DNA from: Adlercreutzia sp. ZJ176
Lineage (GTDB): Bacteria; Actinomycetota; Coriobacteriia; Coriobacteriales; Eggerthellaceae
Length of the DNA stretch: 64,000 nucleotides
NCBI RefSeq assembly: GCF_011038975.1
Contig: NZ_JAAKEC010000007.1
Location: 62,001-126,000 of the forward strand
Direction of reading: 5' to 3'
The notes beneath the pieces were generated by a model. That model made no database searches, had not been told where the DNA came from, and saw nothing but the letters and a program-made list of their open reading frames with translations. Positions within the stretch are counted from its first letter, which is position 1; every line of letters begins with the position of its first letter. This document shows positions 1 through 9,838 of this stretch, in pieces. Both the position numbers and the translations under genes were made by a program.

Positions 1-257
1 ATAGCGCATGCAGCCAGATCCTTCGACTACGCGCCCTGCGGGCGCTCCGCTCAGGATGACACAGGGGAGGGCACCCGAGCAGGCGCTCCGCTCAGGACAT
101 GAGGAAAGCAGCCGCTTACGGCGCTCTTCTCGAGTTGACACGGGTAGGGTGACGCCGCTACGGCGCGCGTATGCACAAAAGGGACACGCGTCAGAGGGCA
201 CCCGATCAGGCGCTCCTCTCAGAAAACGGAGTGGGGGCGACGTGATTTCGCAGCACG
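1..257. repeat. Degenerate intergenic repeat, 'atccttcgact...cgctcaggatgaca' family
   Basis: No convincing gene. The stretch contains short degenerate units such as gatccttcgact, gcgctccgctcaggatgaca and cgctccgctcagga, several of them repeated with small changes. The same words occur in both orientations in the array at 22.1-22.7 kb, so this is a dispersed family. It lies downstream of priA and may end transcription or be a neutral repeat; the sequence does not decide which. Confidence 0.55.
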
Positions 258-2792
258 TTAGAGCAGGTCGTAGCAGTCGACGTCGACGGCTACGTTCACC
301 TCGCGGTCGGCCTTGCGGGCGCGGACGAGGCGCGTGAGCACGGAGGCGAGGTCGTCCTCGCGGGGGCACTTCACCACCACGTGCCAGCGGTAGGTGCCGC
401 GCAGCTTCGACAGCACGCAGGGGCTGGCGGGCAGCACCTGCCAGAGCTCCCCCGCCACGTTGAACACGAGCTTCTCCAGCTCGGCGTGCAGCTCCTCGGC
501 CACGCGCCTGACCGCGGCCTCGTCGGCGCCCCACGCGAGCACGTTGGCCATGCGCACGTAGGGCGGGTACCCCAGCATGCGCCGCTTCGGCAGCTCGGCG
601 CGCAGGAAGAGCGCGCGGTCGTACGTCGCCGCGGCGCGGATGGCGACCGAGGACGCCTCGTAGGTCTGCACGAGCACGCGCCCGGGCAGCTCCGCCCGGC
701 CCGCGCGGCCCGCCACCTGCTCGATGAGGGCGAACGTGCGCTCGCCCGCGCGGTAGTCGGGCAGGTGCAGCTGCGTGTCGGCGTTGATCACGCCCACGAG
801 CGTCACGTCGTCGAAGTCGAGCCCCTTCGCGATCATCTGCGTGCCGAGGAGCACCGCCGCGCCCGCGCCCGCGAACTGGTCGAGCAGGCGCTGGTGCGCG
901 CCCTTCGCGCGCGTGGTGTCGGCGTCCATGCGGATGATGGGCACGCCCGGGCCCACGCCCGGCGCGTCGTCGAGCAGCGCGCGCAGCTCGGCCTCCACGC
1001 GCTGCGTGCCCGCGCCGAACTTCTTGAGGTACGGGCTCTTGCACGCGGGGCACGCAGGCGGCGCGGGCACGGCGTAGCCGCAGTGGTGGCACACGAGCTT
1101 CGCGCCCTGCTCGTGGTACGTGAGCGACGTGGAGCAGCTCGGGCACTCGGGCACGAACCCGCAGTCGCGGCACAGCAGGAACTTCGCGAACCCGCGCTGG
1201 TTCAGCAGGAGCACCGCCTTGCGGCCCGCGCGCAGCTCGTCTGAGAGCGCCTGGGCGAGGCGGCGCGAGAACATGGAGCGCGAGCCGGCGTGGAACTCGG
1301 CCGCCATGTCGATCACCTCGACGGCGGGAAGGGGGCGACCGTTCGCGCGCTCGGGAAGCGACACCTGCGTCCAGCGCTCGTCGGTTGCCGCCGCGTGCAG
1401 CGCCTCGATGGAGGGCGTGGCCGAGCCGAGCACGAGCGCGCCGCCCGAGCGCCGCACCATCCACGCCGCCACGTCGCGCGCCACGTAGCGCGGGGCGCTG
1501 TCCTGCTTGTAGGAGCCCTCGTGCTCCTCGTCGATCACGATGAGCCCCACGTCAGCCAGCGGCGTGAACAGCGCGCTGCGGGCGCCCACCACCACGCGCG
1601 CCTGGCCGCTTCGGATGAAGTCCCACTGGTCGAAGCGCTCGCCCTGGCTCATGCGCGAGTGCATGACGGCCACGGCGTCGCCGAAGCGCCCGCGGAAGCG
1701 CGCCACCGTCTGCGGCGTGAGCGAGATCTCGGGCACGAGCACGATGGCGTTGCGCCCTTCGCGCAGCACCGCCTCGATGGCCTGCAGGTACACCTCGGTC
1801 TTGCCCGAGCCCGTCACGCCGTCGACGAGCACCACCTCGCCGCGGGCCGCCGCGCGCGCGTCCTCGACGGCCCGCAGCGCCGACGCCTGCCCCGCCGTCA
1901 GGGGCGGCTTCGCCGACGGCGTGAAGCCGGGTTGGGCGGGCGCGGCGGCGCGGGACGCACCGTCGGGTGCCCCAGCGGGTGCGGCGCCCGCGCGTCCCGC
2001 GGCGGCTGCCATGCCCGCACGCCCCGCACCCGCGCCCGCGGTGCCTGCGGTGCCCACGCGTCCCGCAGCCCCGCCCGCGCCTGCGACCCCGCGCATGCGG
2101 CGGCGGCGCTCGACGCGCACGACGCCCTTCTCCTCGAGCGTGCGCACGGCCGATGACACGCTGCCGAACTCGAGGGCGAGCTCGGCCATGCGCACGTCGC
2201 CGCGGCGCACGGCCTCGATGACCTGCACCTGCTTGACGGCGTTCTTGCGCGGGACGAAGCCCTCGGCGGCCGGGCCGAGCGTCACCCAGCGGTCGTCGAC
2301 CTCGCCGACCGTCGGTTGCTCGAGCCGCCAGCTCCCGTCGCGCCCGTGCACGAGGCGCGGCACGCCGCCGGGCGGCGTGAACAGGCGCACGCACGCTGAG
2401 AGCGGCGCCACGTAGCGCGCGGCCAAAAACTGCGCGCAGGCCGCGCCCTCCTCGTCGAAGAAGGGGGCGGTGAGCACGCGCTCGATCGGCTTGAGCTTGG
2501 CGACGCGGTCGCGCGCGAAGCCCGTCTGGGGGCTGGGCGCCTCGTACTGGGCGCCGAACCCGAAGTGCGCCTCGAAGGGCGCAGACGCGGCGAATGCACG
2601 AGGCGCACCGCCCGCGGCGGCCTCGTCGTCCTCGCGCACGCCGACCACGAACCCCACCGCGCGGCGCCGCCCGAACGGCACGAGGACCGCGCAGCCCACC
2701 TCGACGTCCCCCGACGTCTCGGCGACCGCGTAGGTGTAGGGCGCGTCGAGCGCCTGCGTGGGTATGTCCAGGATGACCGAAGCGAGTTTCAT
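258..2792 (-). CDS. priA: Primosomal protein N' (replication restart helicase PriA)
   Basis: 3'->5' DNA helicase that recognises stalled forks and reloads the replisome. Visible in order: N-terminal 3'-DNA-binding part (KLASVILDIPTQALDAPYTY), helicase motif I (GVTGSGKTEVY), DEEH box (IDEEHEGSYKQD), a zinc-binding insert with paired cysteines (CRDCGF, CPSC, CHHCGY, CPACKS), then GTQMIAKGLDFDD and the C-terminal helicase lobe. I start at the ATG of MKLASV, six codons inside the longest frame, because the family begins with this strand. An Ala/Gly-rich linker of about 55 residues (roughly 240-300) sits between the winged-helix part and the helicase; it is not usual for the family and resembles inserts in other proteins here. 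Single gene, no close partner. Confidence 0.95.
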   Translation of the reverse strand: MKLASVILDIPTQALDAPYTYAVAETSGDVEVGCAVLVPFGRRRAVGFVVGVREDDEAAAGGAPRAFAASAPFEAHFGFGAQYEAPSPQTGFARDRVAKLKPIERVLTAPFFDEEGAACAQFLAARYVAPLSACVRLFTPPGGVPRLVHGRDGSWRLEQPTVGEVDDRWVTLGPAAEGFVPRKNAVKQVQVIEAVRRGDVRMAELALEFGSVSSAVRTLEEKGVVRVERRRRMRGVAGAGGAAGRVGTAGTAGAGAGRAGMAAAAGRAGAAPAGAPDGASRAAAPAQPGFTPSAKPPLTAGQASALRAVEDARAAARGEVVLVDGVTGSGKTEVYLQAIEAVLREGRNAIVLVPEISLTPQTVARFRGRFGDAVAVMHSRMSQGERFDQWDFIRSGQARVVVGARSALFTPLADVGLIVIDEEHEGSYKQDSAPRYVARDVAAWMVRRSGGALVLGSATPSIEALHAAATDERWTQVSLPERANGRPLPAVEVIDMAAEFHAGSRSMFSRRLAQALSDELRAGRKAVLLLNQRGFAKFLLCRDCGFVPECPSCSTSLTYHEQGAKLVCHHCGYAVPAPPACPACKSPYLKKFGAGTQRVEAELRALLDDAPGVGPGVPIIRMDADTTRAKGAHQRLLDQFAGAGAAVLLGTQMIAKGLDFDDVTLVGVINADTQLHLPDYRAGERTFALIEQVAGRAGRAELPGRVLVQTYEASSVAIRAAATYDRALFLRAELPKRRMLGYPPYVRMANVLAWGADEAAVRRVAEELHAELEKLVFNVAGELWQVLPASPCVLSKLRGTYRWHVVVKCPREDDLASVLTRLVRARKADREVNVAVDVDCYDLL

Positions 2793-2847
2793 GGCACAAG
2801 AGTATAGCACCCCGGGAACCCTGGCGAAGGGGCGCGGGAAGCCGGGG

Positions 2848-5091
2848 CTAGGAGCTTTTCCGGATGCTCGCGAGCTTGGCGAGCAGGGTCTTGACGTCGA
2901 TGGGCTTGGCGACGAAGTCGTCCATGCCGCTGGCGTCGGCGCGGTCCTGGTCCTCCTTGAAGGTGCTCGCCGTGCAGGCGATGATCCGCACGGTGCGCGC
3001 GTCGGGACGGTCGAGCGCGCGGATGGCCCGCGCGGCCTCGTAGCCGTCCATCACCGGCATGTGTGCGTCCATGAGGATCACGTCGATGTCGCCTGCGCCC
3101 GACGCGCCGAAGGCGGCCACGGCCTCCTCGCCGTTTGCGGCGACGCGCACGCCCATGCCCTCCTCCTCGAGGATGCTCACGAGGATCTCGGCGTTGAGCT
3201 CGTTGTCCTCCGCCACGAGCACTGAGAGCGCCCGCGTCGGCGCGGGTGCGGCCCCGGCGTCGGCGCCCGCGCTCGCGCCAGCGCCGGCATCGGCATCGGC
3301 ATCAGCCGTTGCGCCCTGGCCCGCAGCCCCATCGCCGCCCGCGCCAGCAGCCGCCGCAGCGCCTGCCCCAACAGCCGCAGCGTCACCCGCGCGCACGTCG
3401 CCGCCCGCGCCCGCGGGCGCGACCTCGAGCGGGAGCACCACCTCGAAGCGGCTTCCTCGCCCCAGCTCGCTCTCCACCAGGATGTCGCCGCCCATCTGCT
3501 GGGCCAGCAGGTAGCTGATCGACATGCCGAGCCCCGTGCCCTTCTGCCCCTCCGTGGCGCTCGTCACCTCCTGGGAGAACGCGTCGAAGATGTGCGCGAC
3601 GAATTCGCGGCTCATGCCGCAGCCCGTGTCGGCCACCGAGAAGCGCGTGGTGACCACATCGCCCGCGGGCGCGTCCTGCGCAACCGAGAACGAGATCACG
3701 CCGCCTGCGGGCGTGAACTTCGCCGCGTTCGAGATGATGTTCATCATGATCTGCTTGATGCGCACGGCGTCGCCCATGAGGCGCGGGCGTGCCACGTCGC
3801 GCGCGCATTCGAACGCGATCCCGCGGCCCTCGACGTTCTCGCGCTGCATCGCGCAGAGCTCGTCGACGAGCTCGTCTAAGTCGAACGTGCCGACCGACAG
3901 CTCGACCTTGCCCGCCTGCAGCTTCGACATGTCCAGGATGTCGTTCACGAGCGCGAGCAGGTAATGCGCCGTGCTGCCCATCTTCGCCACGTACCCGGCC
4001 ATCTGCGCGCGATCGTCCAAGTGCCGCTCCATCAGGTGGTTCAGCCCGATGATGCCGTTTAAGGGCGTGCGGATCTCGTGGCTCATGCTCGAGAGGAAGT
4101 CAGCGCGGGCCTCGGCGCGGGCGTTCGCCTCCACGCTGCGGTGCAAAAAGCGGAACAAAAGCGCCATCATGACGCCGAGCGCACACACCACCACGACGAG
4201 CATGACCATGGTCATGATGACGAACCTGCTCGACCGCTCGTCGAACACGCTCTTGGGGACCGCCATCCCGAACGTCCAGCTGGTCCCCTCGATCGGCGCG
4301 AACGACAGCATGAGCTGCTCGCCTGAGGGCATCAAACACGTCGTGGCGAACGTCTCGCGCGCGCCCACGCGCGCGAGCACCGCGGATGCGTCCATGCCGT
4401 CGTCGAACTGCGCCCCGTCCATGACCTCGTAGAACGTCGACCCGCCGCCGCGTCCCAGGATGCGCCGCGCGTTCACGACGTAGAAGCCGTCCTCGCCGAT
4501 GACGCTGCTGTAGCCGCGCCCGTCGAAGCTCTCGATGCGCATCTGGTTGCGCACGTCGCTGATGTCGCACACGCCGAGGAGCGCCGCGAAGCGCACGCCC
4601 TCGGCCGCGATGTCCTCGAGCTTGATGCCGTAGAGCAGCGCCTCGTCCTCGGCCTTGAGCACGCCGTCGCTCCCGTTGAGGCGCATGACGTAGCGGCTCG
4701 TTCCCGCGGGGAAGAAGTCCTCGTAGTCGTGCTCGCCCGGGTCGAGCACGCGCCCCGCGTTCGTGTAGAGCCGCCCCGCCTCGTCGAGGAGGAGCACCTC
4801 GTTGAACGCCTCAGACGCGGCGCTCTCCACGCGCAGGTAGTCCTGCAGGTCGGCGACGGTGCCGTACCCGTGCAGCTCGAAGCGGTTCTCCATGTCCTCG
4901 AGGCGGTCGAGCGAGATCTCGATGGACGCCTCGATCGACTCCACGTCATGCTGGGACACCTCGCCCATGCTGAGGAGCATGTTGTCGGCGACCACGCGGT
5001 TGAGCTGGGTGATGTACGCGCCGACGGCGGCGAGCGCCAGAGCGAGCGCGAGGACGATGGCGGCGATGTGTCTGAGCTTCGAGCTTTCCAT
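2848..5091 (-). CDS. Hybrid sensor histidine kinase with receiver domain
   Basis: Membrane sensor kinase, 747 residues. An N-terminal TM segment (about 8-28) and a second (about 288-312, MTMVMLVVVVCALGVMMALL) enclose an extracytoplasmic sensor of about 260 residues, probably a double-Cache-like fold (inference). Then come a HisKA domain with the H-box SHEIRTPLNG (about 340), a HATPase domain with N-box (NIISNAAKFT), G1 (ADTGCGMS) and G2 (GTGLGMS), an Ala/Gly-rich linker of about 55 residues, and a receiver domain with phosphoacceptor Asp in ILMDAHMPVMDG and the conserved Lys in FVAKPID. No separate response regulator is adjacent, so its output partner is elsewhere. Signal unknown. It lies downstream of metK, separated by a terminator. 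Confidence 0.9.
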   Translation of the reverse strand: MESSKLRHIAAIVLALALALAAVGAYITQLNRVVADNMLLSMGEVSQHDVESIEASIEISLDRLEDMENRFELHGYGTVADLQDYLRVESAASEAFNEVLLLDEAGRLYTNAGRVLDPGEHDYEDFFPAGTSRYVMRLNGSDGVLKAEDEALLYGIKLEDIAAEGVRFAALLGVCDISDVRNQMRIESFDGRGYSSVIGEDGFYVVNARRILGRGGGSTFYEVMDGAQFDDGMDASAVLARVGARETFATTCLMPSGEQLMLSFAPIEGTSWTFGMAVPKSVFDERSSRFVIMTMVMLVVVVCALGVMMALLFRFLHRSVEANARAEARADFLSSMSHEIRTPLNGIIGLNHLMERHLDDRAQMAGYVAKMGSTAHYLLALVNDILDMSKLQAGKVELSVGTFDLDELVDELCAMQRENVEGRGIAFECARDVARPRLMGDAVRIKQIMMNIISNAAKFTPAGGVISFSVAQDAPAGDVVTTRFSVADTGCGMSREFVAHIFDAFSQEVTSATEGQKGTGLGMSISYLLAQQMGGDILVESELGRGSRFEVVLPLEVAPAGAGGDVRAGDAAAVGAGAAAAAGAGGDGAAGQGATADADADAGAGASAGADAGAAPAPTRALSVLVAEDNELNAEILVSILEEEGMGVRVAANGEEAVAAFGASGAGDIDVILMDAHMPVMDGYEAARAIRALDRPDARTVRIIACTASTFKEDQDRADASGMDDFVAKPIDVKTLLAKLASIRKSS

Positions 5092-5158
5092 AAACCTTAC
5101 CGAAAAGATCAGCTTTACCGAAGTCCATTATAGCCGCAAACGACGGCCGCGAAAAGAA

Positions 5159-5185
5159 GGCGGGGCGGCCTCAAGCCGCCCCGCC
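5159..5185 (-). terminator. Intrinsic terminator after metK
   Basis: A perfect 11-bp stem (ggcggggcggc / gccgccccgcc) with a 5-nt loop. Read on the minus strand it is followed by a T-rich run (ttcttttc). It lies between the metK stop and the hybrid kinase start, so the two are probably separate transcripts. Confidence 0.8.
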
Positions 5186-5261
5186 AGGGACAACAGCGCA
5201 ATCAGCGAGAGCGGCGGCGTCAGCAAAGGCGGAGCGGACGCGGCCTCTCGCCCCGCGCCCC

Positions 5262-6524
<1,263 letters not shown>

Positions 6525-6537
6525 GAAGTATTCCTCC

Positions 6538-6624
6538 TTCATCGATGCTGGCCGGACCACCTTGGCAGGCGCCAGGTTGGTGTCGGGATCACCAAGCCAA
6601 CCCTCTCCCCCGACTCTGGATAAA
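6538..6624 (-). promoter_or_regulatory. SAM riboswitch-like leader (S-box type) upstream of metK
   Basis: On the minus strand the leader reads tttatccagag, then gggggagaggg, tgatcccgacaccaacc, and ends in aaggtggtccggccagcatc. This parallels the S-box order (tatccagag, ggaggga, gatgaaacccggcaacc, aaggtgctaattccagca). The first and last segments (tttatc at 6619-6624, gatgaa at 6538-6543) can pair as helix P1. The 3' strand of P1 directly abuts the Shine-Dalgarno ggagg (6533-6537), so control of translation start is plausible. Assignment rests on motif order by eye and its place before metK; a SAM-I/IV subtype is not decided. Confidence 0.6.
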
Positions 6625-6840
6625 CGGATATGCGGCCCGCGCAGCGCAGCCGCAGAGCGCAGCCACGCGAAGCCAAACAGACAGTATACGCAAACACGTG
6701 CCTTGCGCAAGAACCATTGCGGAATAAGGCGCATCGAGCCCGCCGGCGAAGCGCGGCGAAGCGCGACGCGGACCGAAACGCGGCGTGGACAATATCGCAT
6801 GTTGTGGTTTAATGGACAGATAGCAAGAAAGAGGGGACAC

Positions 6841-7464
6841 ATGGCACCGACAAGCACCTACCTAGGAACCGCGCCGACGCAGAAGGTCGACCGGCGCATC
6901 GTCAAGACGCGGAAGGCCATCCGCCAGGCATTCCTCAAGCTGCTCTCCGAGAAGGGGCTCGGCAAGATCACCGTGAGCGCGCTCGCCCGCGAGGCCGACA
7001 TCGACCGCAAGACGTTCTACCTCCACTTCTCCTCCATCGACGACCTCATCGACCAGGAGGCCAACGTGCTCGTGGAGAAGGTGGCCCGCGCGATTTCGAC
7101 GCCCGCCGCCGCAGACGCCGACGCCGCGCCGACGCTCAGCATGAAGCGCGTGCTCGTGGAGCTCGCGGCCGTGGTCGAGGAGGACATCGCGCTCTACCAG
7201 CACGTGATCTCGTCGATGTCCATCGACCAGATGGTCGAGGCGCTCAAGGAGCCCGTCCGCAAAGCCCTGATCGCCAGCATCGCCGACCGCGGCGCCGTTG
7301 ACGAGCAGGGGCTCGACTACCTGCTGCACTTCTACATCGCGGGCACGCTGTCGGTGTTCATCCACTGGTTCACGGGCGACCGCAGCCTCCCCATCGAGCA
7401 GGTGGTCGACATCGTGGACCAGGCCACCCGGAGCCACGGCGTCGCGCTGACCACGAGGTCCTAG
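6841..7464 (+). CDS. TetR/AcrR-family transcriptional regulator
   Basis: One-component regulator of 207 residues. The N-terminal TetR helix-turn-helix is clear: [21 protein letters not shown], then [27 protein letters not shown], the typical recognition helix and the FYLHF hinge. The C-terminal ligand-binding half is helical without a recognisable subtype. I use the ATG at 6841, preceded by gagggg; the longer upstream frame overlaps the divergent metK leader and is not protein-like. It lies divergent from metK with a short shared promoter region. Its target is unknown; the next genes on the same strand (ATP-grasp, DUF1461) start 150 nt downstream. Confidence 0.85.
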   Translation: MAPTSTYLGTAPTQKVDRRIVKTRKAIRQAFLKLLSEKGLGKITVSALAREADIDRKTFYLHFSSIDDLIDQEANVLVEKVARAISTPAAADADAAPTLSMKRVLVELAAVVEEDIALYQHVISSMSIDQMVEALKEPVRKALIASIADRGAVDEQGLDYLLHFYIAGTLSVFIHWFTGDRSLPIEQVVDIVDQATRSHGVALTTRS

Positions 7465-7615
7465 CGCCCCCAGCGCGACGCAGGGCAGGCAGGGCAGAAG
7501 GGACGCCGCCCCGAAAGGCCGCGCCCCGTTGCCCCGGCGCTGCCCCGGCGTGCTACACTTCACGTTACGCCCATTCCCAACGCGGGCCCGCGCGCCCGAG
7601 ACAAGCGAGCGACCT

Positions 7616-9007
7616 ATGACGAAGAACGCCGACTACACCCGCGAGTACTTCCAGATCATCGACGAGCTCGACGGCGACGTGCCCAGCCGCCGCGCCGCGC
7701 ACGCCTACATGAGAAGCTCCACGGCCATCGTGCACCACCGCGTGGTGGACTGCTCGTTCGTGCCGCGGCTGTTCAACCAGCAGACCTACGACGCCATGAA
7801 GGGCACCGCCGAGACGGCGCACCGCATCCTGTGCAAGGTGATGCAGCGCTACCTGGACGACCCGGACTACCGCCGCGTGTTCGACTTCGACGAGCGCCTC
7901 GAGGAGCTCATCCTGCTGCCGCGCGGCTACGACGCGCTGCTGCCCTTCGCGCGCGTCGACACCTTCCTCGACGAGGACGACTACCGCGTCAAGTTCTGCG
8001 AGTTCAACGGCGACGGCTCCTCGGGCATGAACGAGAACCGCGAGATCACGAACTCCGTGGTTGACACGGCCGCCTTCCGCGCCTTCGCAGACCGCCACCG
8101 CGTGCGCGGCTGCGACCTCTTCGAGCCGTGGGTCGAGGCGTTCCTGCGCATCTACGCCACCTACGAGCACCGCGTGGAGAAGCCGCGCGTGGCTATCTGC
8201 GACTACCTCGAAAACGGCGTGGTCGACGAGTTCTACCTGTTCGCGGACTTGTTCGCCGAGCACGGCGTCGAGTGCGCGGTCGCCGACGTGCGCGAGCTGG
8301 CCTTCGACGGCGAGGTGCTGCGCGACGCGGGCGGCGGGCGCGTCGACGCCATCTGGCGCCGGTGCGTCACCAACGACGTGATCGACCACTGGGACGAGTC
8401 CCAGGCCCTCATCGATGCCGTGCGCGCCGAGAAGGTGGCGCTCATCGGCAGCTTCGCGGGGCACATCGTGCATGACAAGCAGATCTTCGAGGTGCTGTTC
8501 AAGCCCGAGACCTGCGCGTTCCTCACCGCTGACGAGATCAGCTTCGTCGAGCAGACCGTGCCTTTCACGGCGTTCCTCTCCGACGACGCGGTGAACGTCG
8601 CGCAGATCCGCGCCAACAAGGAGGAGTGGATCATCAAGCCGTCCGACCACTACGGCGCCGACCACGTGTACGCGGGCTGCGAGGTGTCGCAGCAGGAGTG
8701 GGAACGCCTGATCGACGAGTTCGCGAACGCGCGCGCAGGCTACCCCTTCATCGTGCAGCGCTACATTCGCCCCTTCAAGACCGAGACGCTGCCGCCTGAC
8801 GCGCGCATCGAGGAGGAGCCCGACGCCGACGTGCGCCGCGAGCCCGCGCTCTACAACAACCTCAACGGCCTGTACCTCTACGACGGCGCCTTCACGGGCG
8901 TGTTCAGCCGCCTCGGGCCGCTGCCCACCATCTCGAAGGAGAACCAGGGCATGACCGCGGCCACCATCTGGGTCGACGTGGACATGGAAGGTGGCGTCGA
9001 GCTGTAG
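7616..9007 (+). CDS. ATP-grasp enzyme, glutathionylspermidine synthase-like
   Basis: A 463-residue cytoplasmic protein that looks like an ATP-grasp carboxylate-amine ligase. Features that suggest this: KFCEFNGDGSSGMNENREI (acidic substrate/metal-binding stretch), EEWIIKPSDHYGADHVYAG (lysine and glycine-rich ATP-binding segment), FIVQRYI (adenine-binding strand) and a late GLYLYDGAFTGVFSRLG followed by ISKENQG with acidic/Asn ligands. Substrate unknown; the glutathionylspermidine synthase resemblance is by overall order, not a firm assignment. The start at 7616 is chosen because the preceding 29 codons are low-complexity. The stop abuts the next gene's ATG directly (TAGATG), indicating one transcript with the DUF1461 protein. 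Confidence 0.6.
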   Translation: MTKNADYTREYFQIIDELDGDVPSRRAAHAYMRSSTAIVHHRVVDCSFVPRLFNQQTYDAMKGTAETAHRILCKVMQRYLDDPDYRRVFDFDERLEELILLPRGYDALLPFARVDTFLDEDDYRVKFCEFNGDGSSGMNENREITNSVVDTAAFRAFADRHRVRGCDLFEPWVEAFLRIYATYEHRVEKPRVAICDYLENGVVDEFYLFADLFAEHGVECAVADVRELAFDGEVLRDAGGGRVDAIWRRCVTNDVIDHWDESQALIDAVRAEKVALIGSFAGHIVHDKQIFEVLFKPETCAFLTADEISFVEQTVPFTAFLSDDAVNVAQIRANKEEWIIKPSDHYGADHVYAGCEVSQQEWERLIDEFANARAGYPFIVQRYIRPFKTETLPPDARIEEEPDADVRREPALYNNLNGLYLYDGAFTGVFSRLGPLPTISKENQGMTAATIWVDVDMEGGVEL

Positions 9008-9826
9008 ATGAACACGAAGACCCAGCAGACCATCTTGAGCGTCATCTGCGCCGTCGCGCTTTCGCTCACCTTCTTCGCCTGCGGGCTCGTGACGTGCTGC
9101 CTGCCGGTCACCACACAGGTGCTCGCCGGCGCCACCTGCGCCTTTGACATCTCGCCCTTCACGCAAGACGAGCTCATCCGCGCCGCGGAGGCCACGCGCA
9201 GCTACACGGTCGACGAGCACGACGAGGAGGCCCTCTACGACGCGCTCTGGGAGATCAACGAGCGGGCCGCCGCCGAGGGCCGCGCGGGCACGGGCGCGCC
9301 CGACCTCGCCAGTGCACGTGACGGGGCCGGCGCGGACGGGCGCCCGGACGTCGAGGCGATCAAGGGCGCCTTCGCGGGCGCGTCGGAGTCCTACGTGCTT
9401 TCCGCCGACGCCGTGGCCCACCTCGACGACGTGAACGACGTGATCGCGCGCTTCACGCCCGCGCTGCTCGGCATCGCCGTGCTCGCCGCGTTCTGCCTGA
9501 TGGCGACCTTGCGCCTGTTCGGCGCGCGCCCGGTCGGCCGCGCGCTCACGTGGGCGGGCGCGCTCACGCTCGCGGCGTTCGCGCTGCTCGGCCTCTGGGC
9601 GCTCGTCGGCTTCGACGGCTTCTTCGCCGCCTTCCACGGCCTCCTCTTCGCCGACGGCACCTGGACGTTCCCCTCCGACTCGCTGCTCATCTGCATGTAC
9701 CCCACCGCATTTTGGATGGGGATGGGCGGCGTGTGGCTTGCCACCTCATGCGCGTTATCTATACTGTCACTTGCCCTTGGGCTGCTCATGCTCAAGCGAC
9801 GCGACCCGAAAACCGACGAGAGATAG
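9008..9826 (+). CDS. DUF1461 (TIGR01906-type) integral membrane protein
   Basis: 272 residues with one N-terminal TM segment (about 10-32), a long external hydrophilic stretch (about 40-150) and three C-terminal TM segments (about 155-175, 183-205, 235-260). This layout and the conserved ISPFTQDELIRAAEATRSY segment match the DUF1461 family, whose function is unknown. It begins immediately after the ATP-grasp stop codon, so the two are translationally coupled; gltX follows after 12 nt. The outward loop carries the family's most conserved residues, which suggests a sensing or binding role outside the membrane (inference). Confidence 0.75.
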   Translation: MNTKTQQTILSVICAVALSLTFFACGLVTCCLPVTTQVLAGATCAFDISPFTQDELIRAAEATRSYTVDEHDEEALYDALWEINERAAAEGRAGTGAPDLASARDGAGADGRPDVEAIKGAFAGASESYVLSADAVAHLDDVNDVIARFTPALLGIAVLAAFCLMATLRLFGARPVGRALTWAGALTLAAFALLGLWALVGFDGFFAAFHGLLFADGTWTFPSDSLLICMYPTAFWMGMGGVWLATSCALSILSLALGLLMLKRRDPKTDER

Positions 9827-9838
9827 AAAGCATCACCC

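Noticed and set aside
7565-9637. A 690-codon open frame opposite the ATP-grasp and DUF1461 genes
   Set aside because: Same GC-rich shadow effect; no motif and no ribosome site.
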